A stretch of 64,000 nucleotides of DNA from Streptomyces alboflavus (GTDB lineage Bacteria; Actinomycetota; Actinomycetes; Streptomycetales; Streptomycetaceae). Position 1 is the first letter of the stretch; each line of letters opens with the position of its first letter. The stretch spans positions 124,001 through 188,000 of the forward strand of contig NZ_JNXT01000021.1 of the NCBI RefSeq assembly GCF_000716675.1, written 5' to 3'. Of this stretch, positions 17,098 through 24,842 are shown in pieces. The notes under the pieces are model-generated. The model made no database searches and was not told where the DNA came from. It was given only the letters and a program-made list of their open reading frames with translations. The translations under genes were made by a program, and so were the position numbers.

Positions 17098-18146
17098 TTC
17101 GTCGCCTCCGCGCGCTTGCGGACCCAGGCGTTCAGCAGGGTCGCGAGGAGCAGCATCGCTCCGAGGAAGAACTTGAACCAGTCCGGGTTCCACTCGGCGT
17201 ACACGATGCCCTTGCTGGTCATGCCGAAGATCAGGGCGCCGACGGCGGCGCCGACCGCCGAGCCGTAGCCGCCGGTGATCAGGCAACCGCCGATGACGGC
17301 CGCGATGATGTAGATCAGTTCGTTGCCGACGCCCTCGCCGGACTGCACGACGTCGTAGTTGAAGAGCAGGTGCTGGCCGGAGACCCAGGCGCCGAAGGCG
17401 ACGCCCATGTACAGGCCGATCTTGGTCCGGCCGACCGGGACGCCGACCGCGCGGGCGGCGTGCTCACCGCCGCCGACCGCGAAGATCCAGTTTCCGGCGC
17501 GGGTGCGCAGGAGGATCCAGGTGGCGGCCGCGATCATCGCGAGCCACCACACGATGGTGATCTTGAAGTCGACGCCGCCGATGGTGATCGTGGAGGCGAA
17601 GACGTCCTTCGCGGACGAGAAGCCCTCCATGTCGGAGATCGACTTGGTGGAGACGGTGTCGCTGATCAGCTTGGTGAAGCCCAGGTTCGCGCCGGTCAGC
17701 ATCAGGAACGTACCGAGCGTGATGATGAAGCTCGGCGGGTCCGTGCGGATCAGCATCACGCCGTTGAAGACGCCGATGGCGAGGGTGGCGAGCAGGGACA
17801 CGCCCACGCCGACCCAGACGTTCGCCGTCATCTGGTAGCTGAACATCGACGAGATCAGCGCGGACGTCGTCACCATGACGCCCGCCGACAGGTCGAACTC
17901 GCCGCCGATCATCAGGAGCGCCACCGGCACCGCCATGATGCCGATCGTGGAGGCCGCGTACAGGACGGTGGCGAGGCTCGCCGCGCGCAGGAAGCTGTCG
18001 GCGACGACCGCGAAGAACAGGAACACCGCGAGGGCGCCCACGACCGAGCCCAGCTCGGGCCGGCCGAGGAACTTCTTCAGCGGCGAGGTCTTCAGGAGCC
18101 GCTCGTCGGCCACCGGCTTGCCCGGTGCGGGCGCGGTCGTGCTCAT
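17094..18146 (-). CDS. Sugar ABC transporter permease (CUT2/BPD_transp_2 family)
   Basis: A 350-aa hydrophobic protein with 8-10 predicted helices ([95 protein letters not shown]). GGEFDLSAG and the C-terminal GGxxxxGGxGS loop are hallmarks of ribose/xylose-type permeases. The substrate is likely a monosaccharide or cyclitol. Its ATG 18146 overlaps the lipoprotein stop (ATGA), and its own stop overlaps the ATPase start, so the three genes form a tightly coupled operon. Confidence 0.9.
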   Translation of the reverse strand: MSTTAPAPGKPVADERLLKTSPLKKFLGRPELGSVVGALAVFLFFAVVADSFLRAASLATVLYAASTIGIMAVPVALLMIGGEFDLSAGVMVTTSALISSMFSYQMTANVWVGVGVSLLATLAIGVFNGVMLIRTDPPSFIITLGTFLMLTGANLGFTKLISDTVSTKSISDMEGFSSAKDVFASTITIGGVDFKITIVWWLAMIAAATWILLRTRAGNWIFAVGGGEHAARAVGVPVGRTKIGLYMGVAFGAWVSGQHLLFNYDVVQSGEGVGNELIYIIAAVIGGCLITGGYGSAVGAAVGALIFGMTSKGIVYAEWNPDWFKFFLGAMLLLATLLNAWVRKRAEATK

Positions 18147-19156
18147 CGGGTCCCCCGCTTCGCGTAATCCTCCAGCTCGGCGGCCTGATCCTTGGTGATG
18201 ATCTGCGGCCCGGTGAGGACCGGCTTGCCACCGCCGAGCACGTCGGCGTTGTACTTGTACAGCCACAGCAGGTCCACGGCCTCGTAGCCCTGGAGGTAGG
18301 GCTGCTGGTCCACGGCGAAGCCGAGGGCGCCGGACTTCAGGCCCGCGGCGACCTTCTCGTTGAGGTCGAAGGTGTCGATCTCCGCCTTGCTGTCCGCGCC
18401 CTCCTTGGCCTTCACGGCCGTGTCCGCGAACGGCGCGCCGAGCGTGACGACGGCGTCGATGTCCTTGTCGGCCTGCAGCTTGGCCTCGATGGCGGACTGC
18501 ACGTCGGGCATGTTGGTGCCCGTCACGTACAGGTTCTGCATCTTGCCCTTGAAGGTGGACTTGGCGCCGTCGCAGCGCTGCTCGTGGCCCACGTTGCCCT
18601 GCTCGTGCAGGATGCACAGGGCCTTCTTCTTGCCGCGCTTGGTCAGCTCCTCGCCGACGGCCTCGCCCGCGATGGTCTCGTCCTGGCCGATGTGGGCCAG
18701 GGCGCCGAACTCCTTGGACTCCTCCGAGCCCGAGTTCACCGTGATCACCGGGATGCCGGCCTTCTTGGCGCGGGCCACGGCGGCCTTCATCGCGTCCGGC
18801 TTGGCCAGCGTGACGATGATGCCGTCGACCTTCTTGTCGATGGCCGCGTCCACGAGCTGGGCCTGCTGCTGCGCCTCGTCGTCGTGCGAGTACAGGAAGT
18901 TGATGTTGTCCTTCACCGCGGCCTGCTTGGCGCCGTTCTGGACGATGTCCCAGAACGTGTCGCCGTCGCCCGAGTGCGTGATCATCGCGACGGTCCAGCG
19001 CGGCGTGTCCACCGCCGCCCTGCCCTGTGCCTGAGAGGCCTTGCGCGCGTCCTCGGCGCGCTTGCCCCCGGTGCTGCTGCAGCCCACGAGGGACGCCCCG
19101 AGCACCGCCGCAAGCACGGCACCCACCGCACGTACTCCAGTCCCAACCCTTGCCAC
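18143..19156 (-). CDS. Sugar ABC transporter substrate-binding lipoprotein (copy 1)
   Basis: A 337-aa periplasmic-binding-protein-like lipoprotein. The N-terminus VARVGTGVRAVGAVLAAVLGASLVGC has a lipobox (LVGC). The body has the two-lobe fold of the ribose/galactose family: WTVAMITHSGDGDTFWDIVQNGAKQAA, DKKVDGIIVTLAKPDAM, GIPVITVNSG, DIDAVVTLGAP and LGFAVDQQPYLQGYEAVDLLWLY. GTG 19156 is the start (a GAAGGG lies about 10 nt upstream); longer readings have no ribosome site. It is a clear paralogue of the next gene upstream. Three copies of a CACTGC-type repeat lie just upstream (about 19167-19215). Confidence 0.88.
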   Translation of the reverse strand: MARVGTGVRAVGAVLAAVLGASLVGCSSTGGKRAEDARKASQAQGRAAVDTPRWTVAMITHSGDGDTFWDIVQNGAKQAAVKDNINFLYSHDDEAQQQAQLVDAAIDKKVDGIIVTLAKPDAMKAAVARAKKAGIPVITVNSGSEESKEFGALAHIGQDETIAGEAVGEELTKRGKKKALCILHEQGNVGHEQRCDGAKSTFKGKMQNLYVTGTNMPDVQSAIEAKLQADKDIDAVVTLGAPFADTAVKAKEGADSKAEIDTFDLNEKVAAGLKSGALGFAVDQQPYLQGYEAVDLLWLYKYNADVLGGGKPVLTGPQIITKDQAAELEDYAKRGTR

Positions 19157-19262
19157 GTCGCCGTGCCCTTCTTGCGTCTCTTGCCTTGCAGTGTTTGCAG
19201 TGCTTCTCGCAGTGCTCGCGGTCTCGCCGCCCAAGTATCGGTCACGCGGATCACCCGAGTGG

Positions 19263-20252
19263 TCATCGGGTACCGCGCGCGGTGTACTTCTCCAGCTTCG
19301 GCACATCCTTCTCGGTGACGACGGCGGGGCCGGTCAGGACCGGTTTGCCGCCGCCGAGGACGTTCGCGTTGGTCCGGTACAGCCACAGCTCGTCGATCGC
19401 GAGGTAGCCCTGGAGGTAGGGCTGCTGGTCGACGGCGAAGCCGACCTCGCCCGCCTTGAGGCGCTTGACCACCTCGGCGTTCAGGTCGAAGGTGTCGATC
19501 TCGGCCTTGCTGTCGGCGTCCTCCTTGGCCTTCACGGAGTACGCCGCGATCGGCGCGCCGAGCGTGACGACGGCGTCGATGTCCTTGGCCGCCTGGAGTT
19601 TCGCGCTGATGGACGACTGCGATCCGGGCGCGTTGGTGCCGTCGACGTTCAGGTTCTCGACCGTGCCGTCGAAGGTCTTCTTCACGCCCGCGCAGCGCTG
19701 CTCCAGCGAGACGTTGCCCTGTTCGTGGATCACGCACAGGGCCTTCTTCCTGCCCCGCTTCGTCAGCTCGTCGCCGACCGCCTCGCCCGCCACCGACTCG
19801 TCCTGTCCGATGTGGCTCAGCGCGCCGAAGGGCGTGGAGAACTCGCCGCCCGAGTTGATCGTGACGACCGGGATGCCCGCCGCCTTCGCCTTGCCGAGCA
19901 CGGTCTTCATCGCCTCCGGCTTGGCGAGCGTCACCACGATCCCGTCGACCTTCTTGTCGATCGCGGTCTGGACCAGCTCCGCCTGACCCTTGCCCTCCTT
20001 GTCGTTGGAGTACAGGAACTCGACGTTGTCCTTCTTGGCGGCCTCCTTGGCGCCGTTCTGGACGATGTCCCAGAAGGTGTCGCCCTCACCGGAGTGCGTC
20101 ACCATCGCGATCTTCAGGCGCGGGGTGCCGGCCGCCTTCCCGCCGCCACCTCCGTCCCCGTCTTTCGCGTCGCCCTTGCCTCCGGAACTGCTGCACCCGG
20201 CCGCGAGCGCGACGACCGCGATGAGGGCTGCTGCCGTGCGGGCTGTGCGCAT
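19263..20252 (-). CDS. Sugar ABC transporter substrate-binding lipoprotein (copy 2, tandem paralogue)
   Basis: A 329-aa lipoprotein with signal peptide MRTARTAAALIAVVALAAGC (LAAGC lipobox). A Gly/Asp/Lys-rich linker (residues 21-42) precedes the binding domain, which aligns along its whole length with the downstream copy: THSGEGDTFWDIVQNGAKEAA, DKKVDGIVVTLAKPEAM, HIGQDESVAGEAVGDELTKRG, GFAVDQQPYLQGYLAIDELWLY and a shared RGTR C-terminus. The two probably arose by gene duplication and may widen substrate range while sharing one permease. It is first in the operon; a TTGTCAGAACAT element lies 76 bp upstream of its ATG. Confidence 0.9.
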   Translation of the reverse strand: MRTARTAAALIAVVALAAGCSSSGGKGDAKDGDGGGGGKAAGTPRLKIAMVTHSGEGDTFWDIVQNGAKEAAKKDNVEFLYSNDKEGKGQAELVQTAIDKKVDGIVVTLAKPEAMKTVLGKAKAAGIPVVTINSGGEFSTPFGALSHIGQDESVAGEAVGDELTKRGRKKALCVIHEQGNVSLEQRCAGVKKTFDGTVENLNVDGTNAPGSQSSISAKLQAAKDIDAVVTLGAPIAAYSVKAKEDADSKAEIDTFDLNAEVVKRLKAGEVGFAVDQQPYLQGYLAIDELWLYRTNANVLGGGKPVLTGPAVVTEKDVPKLEKYTARGTR

Positions 20253-20327
20253 GGTCCACCTCTTCCCCCGGCCGCCTCGTGCGGCTGGTGGGAGTTTTAG
20301 CCGTGCGCCCCGCCAGCGTCAATGACT

Positions 20328-20339
20328 TTGTCAGAACAT
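20328..20339. promoter_or_regulatory. Operator-like TTGTCAGAACAT upstream of the sugar transporter operon
   Basis: This 12-mer matches the perfect dyad TTGTCAGGACAA at 21180-21191 in 10 of 12 positions. The pair lies on the two sides of the GntR gene, in the two promoter regions it would be expected to control. Confidence 0.5.
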
Positions 20340-20341
20340 TC

Positions 20342-21130
20342 TTACGGCCGTACGAGGAGCTGGAACTCGAAGGAGTACCGCGAGGCCCGGTAGATGTGCG
20401 AGCCGAACTCGACCGCCCGTCCGGTGTCGTCGAAGGTCGTCCGGCGCATCGTGAGCAGCGGCGCGCCCTCCGGCTCGGCGAGCAGGTCGGCCTCCTCGGC
20501 CCCGGCGGCGCGGGCGCCGACGGACTGGCGGGCGCTGTGCAGCGTGATGCCCGCGGCCCGCATCAGGCGGTAGAGGCCGGTGGCCTCGAGGCGCTCGGTG
20601 TCGAGCGGCAGGAGCCCGGCGGGGATGTGGTTCCGGAGGTACGCCATCGGCTCGCCGTGGGCGAGGCGCAGGCGCTCCACCAGGTGGATCTCGCCGCCCT
20701 CGGCCACCCCGAGGGCGGCGGCGGCCTCGGCGTTCGCGGGCTCGACGACGTTGCGCAGGACCCGGGTCTCGGGCCGCTGCCCGGCCGCCTCCAGGTCGTC
20801 GTAGAGGCTGCTGAGCTCCAGCGGGCGCTTGACCTGGCTGTGCACGACCTGGGTGCCGACGCCCCGGCGGCGCACCAGGAGGCCCTTGTCGACGAGGGAC
20901 TGGATGGCCTGGCGGACGGTGGGCCGGGACAGGCCGAGGCGGCCCGCGAGGTCGATCTCGTTGCCGAGGAGGCTGCCGGGCGTCAGGGCGCCGCGCTCGA
21001 TCGCCGCCTCCAGCTGCTGTGACAGCTGGAAGTACAGCGGGACCGGGCTGCTGCGGTCGACGCCGAGGTGCAGGGCCACCGTGGGGTCCACGGCCGGTTT
21101 GGCGGCTTTGGCCGCGGCTGGATCGGTCAC
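20342..21130 (-). CDS. GntR/HutC-family transcriptional regulator
   Basis: A 262-aa protein. Residues 25-95 form the GntR winged helix (PLYFQLSQQLEAAIERGALTPGSLLGNEIDLAGRLGLSRPTVRQAIQSLVDKGLLVRRRGVGTQV in outline). Residues 105-262 form a UTRA ligand-binding domain (VERLRLAHGEPMAYLRNHIP, FDDTGRAVEFGSHIYRASRYSFEFQLLV), typical of HutC-type regulators that bind sugars, sugar phosphates or histidine derivatives. GTG 21130 is chosen because it begins the Ala-rich leader common in such regulators; a longer reading to 21340 enters the neighbouring promoter. It is flanked by the transporter operon and a divergent dehydrogenase gene. Two similar operator-like sequences lie where it could regulate both. 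Confidence 0.85.
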   Translation of the reverse strand: MTDPAAAKAAKPAVDPTVALHLGVDRSSPVPLYFQLSQQLEAAIERGALTPGSLLGNEIDLAGRLGLSRPTVRQAIQSLVDKGLLVRRRGVGTQVVHSQVKRPLELSSLYDDLEAAGQRPETRVLRNVVEPANAEAAAALGVAEGGEIHLVERLRLAHGEPMAYLRNHIPAGLLPLDTERLEATGLYRLMRAAGITLHSARQSVGARAAGAEEADLLAEPEGAPLLTMRRTTFDDTGRAVEFGSHIYRASRYSFEFQLLVRP

Positions 21131-21179
21131 GGGGTGAGCGTAGTCCGGGGAGATGATGACGGGAAGTTCGGTAGTTCTG

Positions 21180-21191
21180 TTGTCAGGACAA
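21180..21191. promoter_or_regulatory. Perfect dyad TTGTC-AG-GACAA between gntR and the dehydrogenase gene
   Basis: TTGTCAGGACAA is a dyad of 5-bp arms with a two-base centre. It is 50 bp upstream of the gntR start and 41 bp upstream of the dehydrogenase start, and a TTGACA lies 4 bases to its right. GntR-family regulators bind short dyads like this, so it is a good autoregulatory operator candidate. Confidence 0.55.
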
Positions 21192-21231
21192 ACCATTGAC
21201 AGGAGCGCGGGTGCCTGGCGAAGGTGTGCCC

Positions 21232-22251
21232 ATGCGCATCGGACTGATCGGAACGGGACGTATCGGCACTTTCCACTCGGCGGCCCTGGTCGGCCATCCG
21301 GGGGTGGACTCACTCGTCGTGGCGGACGTGGACACCGCACGGGCGGCGGACCTCGCGGCCCGGGTGGGCGCGGAGGCGGCGCCCTCGGTGGACGCGCTCT
21401 TCGCGGCGGGGACGGCGGGCTCCGGGGTGGACGCCCTGGTCGTCACGGCGGCGACCTCGGCGCACGCGGAGCTGATCGGCAGGGCGGCGCGGGCCGGTCT
21501 GCCGGTGTTCTGCGAGAAGCCGATCGCCCTGGACCTGCCCGGCACCCTCGCCGCGCTCGCGGAGGTCGAGGCGGCGGGCACGGTGCTCCAGCTCGGCTTC
21601 CAGCGGCGCTTCGACGCCGGGTACGCGGCGGCCCGCGAGGCGGTGCGGGCCGGACGGCTCGGGCGGCTGCACACGGTGCGGGCCATGACGTCGGACCCGG
21701 CACCGCCGCCCGCCGCGTACCTGCCGCTCTCCGGCGGCCTCTACCGCGACTGCCTGGTGCACGACTTCGACATCCTGCGCTGGGTGACGGGCCGTGAGGT
21801 GGTGGAGGTGTACGCCGTCGGGTCCGACGCCGGACCCGCGATGTTCCGCGAGGCGGGCGACGTCGACACCGCCGCGGTGCTGCTCACCCTCGACGACGGC
21901 ACCCTGGCCACGGCCACGGCGACGCGCTGCAACGGTGCGGGCTACGACGTCCGCATGGAACTCGCGGGCGAGGACGACCAGCTGGCGGTCGGCGTCAACG
22001 ACCGCACCCCGCTGACCTCCGCCGAGCCGGACGGGCCGCCCGCCCCCGAGAAGCCCTGGCCGGGTTTCCTGGAGCGCTTCGCGCCCGCGTACGAGGCGGA
22101 GCTGGCCGCGTTCGTGGAGGTCGTGCGCGGTGAGCGGACGAACCCCTGCGACGGCCACGAGGCGCTGCACGCGCTGCGGATCGCGGAGGCGTGCGAGCGG
22201 TCGCGGGCCGAGCGGCGGCCGGTGCGGCTCGCGGAGATCGACGGGGGCTGA
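21232..22251 (+). CDS. Gfo/Idh/MocA-family oxidoreductase
   Basis: A 339-aa NAD(P)-dependent sugar or cyclitol dehydrogenase. MRIGLIGTGRIGTFHSAAL is the Rossmann GxGxxG motif, VVADVD ends the second strand with an acidic residue favouring NAD, and CEKPIALDL is the family EKP signature (catalytic Lys). VHDFDILRWVTG supplies the catalytic His/Asp region. myo-Inositol dehydrogenase (IolG-like) is a fair guess, and the adjacent CUT2-type importer fits, but other sugars cannot be excluded. ATG 21232 has GAAGG 8-9 nt upstream. It is divergent from gntR and convergent with the thioesterase gene. Confidence 0.88.
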   Translation: MRIGLIGTGRIGTFHSAALVGHPGVDSLVVADVDTARAADLAARVGAEAAPSVDALFAAGTAGSGVDALVVTAATSAHAELIGRAARAGLPVFCEKPIALDLPGTLAALAEVEAAGTVLQLGFQRRFDAGYAAAREAVRAGRLGRLHTVRAMTSDPAPPPAAYLPLSGGLYRDCLVHDFDILRWVTGREVVEVYAVGSDAGPAMFREAGDVDTAAVLLTLDDGTLATATATRCNGAGYDVRMELAGEDDQLAVGVNDRTPLTSAEPDGPPAPEKPWPGFLERFAPAYEAELAAFVEVVRGERTNPCDGHEALHALRIAEACERSRAERRPVRLAEIDGG

Positions 22252-22257
22252 GGCCGC

Positions 22258-22290
22258 GGGCCCGGCGGCGCCCGACGGCGGGCCGGGCCC
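22258..22290. terminator. Bidirectional hairpin between convergent genes
   Basis: GGGCCCGGC (22258-22266) pairs with GCCGGGCCC (22282-22290) across a 15-nt loop. It lies 7 bp after the dehydrogenase stop and 15 bp after the thioesterase stop on the other strand. Confidence 0.65.
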
Positions 22291-22304
22291 TCGGGGGCGG
22301 GCGC

Positions 22305-22841
22305 TCAGGCCGAGGTGGCGCGGACCGTGCCCTGGGCCAGCGCGCACAGCGACTCGGTGCCGTCGTCGGCCACGGCGAACAGGTCGCAGCGGACGACGGC
22401 CTGACGGCGGGTCGCCTCCGCCACCGTCGCGCGGGCCACCAGGCGGGCGCCGGTCGCGGGGCGTACGTACTGGATGGTGAAGCCGGACGTCAGGACCGCG
22501 GCGCCGAGCACGGTCCCGGCCGCGAACGTGATGCTGTTGTCGGCCGCGTACGCGAGGACGCCGCCGTGCACGAAGCCGTTCTGCTGGCGGAGTTCGTCGC
22601 GTACGGGGATCTCCAGCGTGGCCGCGCCGTCCCCGAACGCGGTGACCTCGGCGCGCACCAGGCGGCTGAAGGGCTGGGCGTCCAGGGTCTTGCGGGCCAG
22701 GGGGAGGTCGAGGGCGCCGACGGGGTCGGGGGCTCCGGTGGAGTCGGGGGCTCCGGTGGAGTCGGGGGCTCCGGTGGAGTCGGGGGCTCCGGTGGAGTCG
22801 AAGTCTCCTGCGGCGCCGTGCTCTTGGTCGTGTTCCGTCAT
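22305..22841 (-). CDS. PaaI-like hotdog-fold thioesterase
   Basis: A 178-aa protein. The C-terminal 130 residues form a hotdog domain: RAEVTAFGDGAATLEIPVRDELRQQNGFVHGGVLAYAADNSI contains the NGFVHGG motif with the catalytic Asn/His-Gly-Gly environment, then FAAGTVLG and SGFTIQYVRPATG. Such proteins hydrolyse phenylacetyl-CoA-type or other acyl-CoA thioesters. The first 45 residues contain four tandem DSTGAP hexapeptides encoded by an 18-bp repeat; these look dispensable and unstable. It lies 10 bp downstream of the P450 gene on the same strand, so the two are probably co-transcribed. Confidence 0.85.
   Translation of the reverse strand: MTEHDQEHGAAGDFDSTGAPDSTGAPDSTGAPDSTGAPDPVGALDLPLARKTLDAQPFSRLVRAEVTAFGDGAATLEIPVRDELRQQNGFVHGGVLAYAADNSITFAAGTVLGAAVLTSGFTIQYVRPATGARLVARATVAEATRRQAVVRCDLFAVADDGTESLCALAQGTVRATSA
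22729..22800. repeat. Four identical 18-bp tandem repeats within the thioesterase gene
   Basis: The unit GGGGCTCCGGTGGAGTCG is repeated four times without change (22729-22746, 22747-22764, 22765-22782, 22783-22800). It encodes (DSTGAP)4 on the minus strand. Copies identical even at silent positions point to recent slippage expansion. Confidence 0.95.
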
Positions 22842-22851
22842 GAGGGGACTT

Positions 22852-24039
22852 CTACCATCGGACGCCCAGGTGGCGCCTGCTCCGCATGAGCATTCCCGGC
22901 TTCCACTCCCCCGGTGTGCCGTCCAGGGCGAGGTCCGGGCAGCGCTCCAGGAGCGAGCGGAGAGCGACTTTCCCCTCGATGCGGGCGAGCGGGGCGCCCA
23001 GGCAGAAGTGGATGCCGTGGCCGAAGGCCATGTGGCCCCGCGGAGCGCGGTGGATGTCGAAGTCGTCGGGGGCGGGGAAGCGGTCCGGGTCGCGGTCGGC
23101 CCCGGCGAGGGAGACGATGACGGCCGAGCCCGCCGGGATCACCGTGCCACCGATCTCGAAGGGCTCGGCGGCGAAGCGGTGCGTCGCGTTCGCCACCGGT
23201 CCCTCGTGGCGCAGGGCCTCCTCGACGGCGCCGTCCAGGAGGCCCATGTCGGCGCGCAGCTCGGCCAGCTGACCGGGGTGGGTGAGCAGCGCGTGCACGG
23301 CGCCGGCGATGAGGCTGACCGTCGTCTCGTGGCCCGCGACGAGCAGCAGGAAAGCCATCGCGCGCAGTTCACCCGCCGAGAGCCGGTCGCCGTCCTCCGC
23401 CGTCGTGCGGATCAGGGCGCCGAGCAGGTCCTCGCCCGGGGCGGCCGCGCGCTTGGCCTCGATCAACGCGTCGAGGTAGGCGGCCATGTCCGCCAGGGCG
23501 GTGTTCCACACCTCCACGGTGGGCGGGGCGACGACGTCGTTCGACATCCTGCGGAACTCGGCGCGGTCGATGTCGGGAACGCCGAGGAGTTCGCAGATGA
23601 CCGTCATGGGCAGGGGGAAGGCGAAGGCCTCGACGAGGTCGGCGCGGTCGCCCGCGGCGAGCATCTCGTCCAGGAGCCCTTCGGTGATCTCCTGGATCCG
23701 GGGGCGCAGGGCCTCGACGCGGCGGGCGGTGAACTCACGGGCGATGAGCTTGCGCAGCCGTGTGTGCTGGGGCGGGTCCGCCATCAGCAGGTTGGTGCCG
23801 AGCGCTTCCTCTTCGGGGAGCAGCACGCCCACGGTGGCCGCGGACTTGGCGAGGCGGGGGTCGGCGAGGGCCGCCCTCGCCTCTTCGTACCCGACGATCA
23901 GATAGAGGTCGTCGGCGTCGTCCGGAGGCGGGAAGCGGACGTGGTGGACCGGCCCGCGGGCGCGGAGGTCGGCGTAGACGCTGTAGGGGTCGGTGGTGAA
24001 TCGGGCGCCGTACGCCGCGAGGTCGACGATGTCCGCCAT
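22852..24039 (-). CDS. Cytochrome P450
   Basis: A 395-aa soluble bacterial P450 of CYP105/107-like size. Motifs: ADPPQHTRLRKLIAREFTARRVEALRPRI (C-helix region, 88-115), I-helix AGHETT at 235-240 (oxygen-activating Thr pair), ExxR as EALR at 274-277, ATHRFAAEPFEIGG and the heme loop FGHGIHFCLGAPLAR with Cys346 as thiolate ligand. It would hydroxylate or otherwise oxidise a small molecule with ferredoxin as electron donor; no ferredoxin gene is adjacent. It lies upstream of the thioesterase gene in a likely two-gene unit. It is 13 kb from the NRPS genes, so a role there is possible but not supported. Confidence 0.92.
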   Translation of the reverse strand: MADIVDLAAYGARFTTDPYSVYADLRARGPVHHVRFPPPDDADDLYLIVGYEEARAALADPRLAKSAATVGVLLPEEEALGTNLLMADPPQHTRLRKLIAREFTARRVEALRPRIQEITEGLLDEMLAAGDRADLVEAFAFPLPMTVICELLGVPDIDRAEFRRMSNDVVAPPTVEVWNTALADMAAYLDALIEAKRAAAPGEDLLGALIRTTAEDGDRLSAGELRAMAFLLLVAGHETTVSLIAGAVHALLTHPGQLAELRADMGLLDGAVEEALRHEGPVANATHRFAAEPFEIGGTVIPAGSAVIVSLAGADRDPDRFPAPDDFDIHRAPRGHMAFGHGIHFCLGAPLARIEGKVALRSLLERCPDLALDGTPGEWKPGMLMRSRRHLGVRW

Positions 24040-24123
24040 GCGGGTCCCCTTCGGTTGCCGTACTCCCTCAACGCGCGGGCGGACCGGCCGGGTTCCCCCC
24101 TCCCACCCGGCCCGGGAACCGGC

Positions 24124-24792
24124 TCACTCCTCGTTGAGCAGCCCCGCGTCATGGACGAGCAGCGCGATCTGCACCCGGTTGTTGAGGTCGAGCTTGGTCA
24201 GGACGCGGGAGACGTGGGCCTTCACCGTGGCCACGCTCAGGTACAGCTCGGCGGCGATGTCCGCGTTGGACGCCCCCTTGCCCACGGCGACGGCGACCTC
24301 ACGCTCCCGGTCGCCGAGCACATCGAGCCGGTCGAGGGCGCGCCGCCGCCGGTCGAGTTCGGGCCCGCCCCCGGCCACCTGCGAGATCAGCTGCTGCGTC
24401 ACGCTGGGCGAGAGCACCGGCTCGCCCGCGGCCACCGCGCGTACCGCCGCCACGATCTCGGCGGGCGCGGTGTCCTTCAGGACGAACCCGGCGGCCCCGG
24501 CCCGCAGCGCCCGCAGCACCTGCTCGTCGGCGTGGAAGGTGGTGAGCACGACGACCTCGGGGGCGTCGGGCCGCTTGCGCAGGGCCTCGGTGGCGGCGAG
24601 CCCGTCCATCGTCGGCATCCGGATGTCCATCAGGACGACGTCGGGCCTCACCTCCGCGACGAGGGCCGCGACCTCGCTGCCGTCGCCCGCCTCCCCCACG
24701 ATCTCGATGTCGTCGGCGCCGCCGAGCATGAAGGAAAGACCGGCGCGGACCAGCGGGTCGTCGTCGACGAGCAGCAGCCTGATCGGTGTCAT
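24124..24792 (-). CDS. NarL/LuxR-family two-component response regulator
   Basis: A 222-aa regulator. The receiver domain has the acidic pair Asp10/Asp11 (LLVDDDPLVRAG), phosphoacceptor Asp56 (VVLMDIRMP), switch Thr (VVVLTTFHAD) and Lys106 (FVLKD). The output domain at about 150-215 is a LuxR helix-turn-helix (LGDREREVAVAVGKGASNADIAAELYLSVATVKAHVSRVLTKL). Its partner is almost certainly the NarX-like kinase encoded at 27562-28836. That gene is on the same strand but separated by two genes for paralogous membrane proteins, which may therefore belong to the signalling unit. Confidence 0.92.
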   Translation of the reverse strand: MTPIRLLLVDDDPLVRAGLSFMLGGADDIEIVGEAGDGSEVAALVAEVRPDVVLMDIRMPTMDGLAATEALRKRPDAPEVVVLTTFHADEQVLRALRAGAAGFVLKDTAPAEIVAAVRAVAAGEPVLSPSVTQQLISQVAGGGPELDRRRRALDRLDVLGDREREVAVAVGKGASNADIAAELYLSVATVKAHVSRVLTKLDLNNRVQIALLVHDAGLLNEE

Positions 24793-24842
24793 GCGCCTAC
24801 CGTAACCAGCCTCGCGGGCCCCCTCGGCACGCCCCGGCCCGC

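Noticed and set aside
22852..24039. The P450 as a tailoring enzyme of the NRPS pathway
   Set aside because: It lies 13 kb away beyond several unrelated operons, pairs with a hotdog thioesterase gene, and has no shared regulatory feature or TTA codon that I could see.
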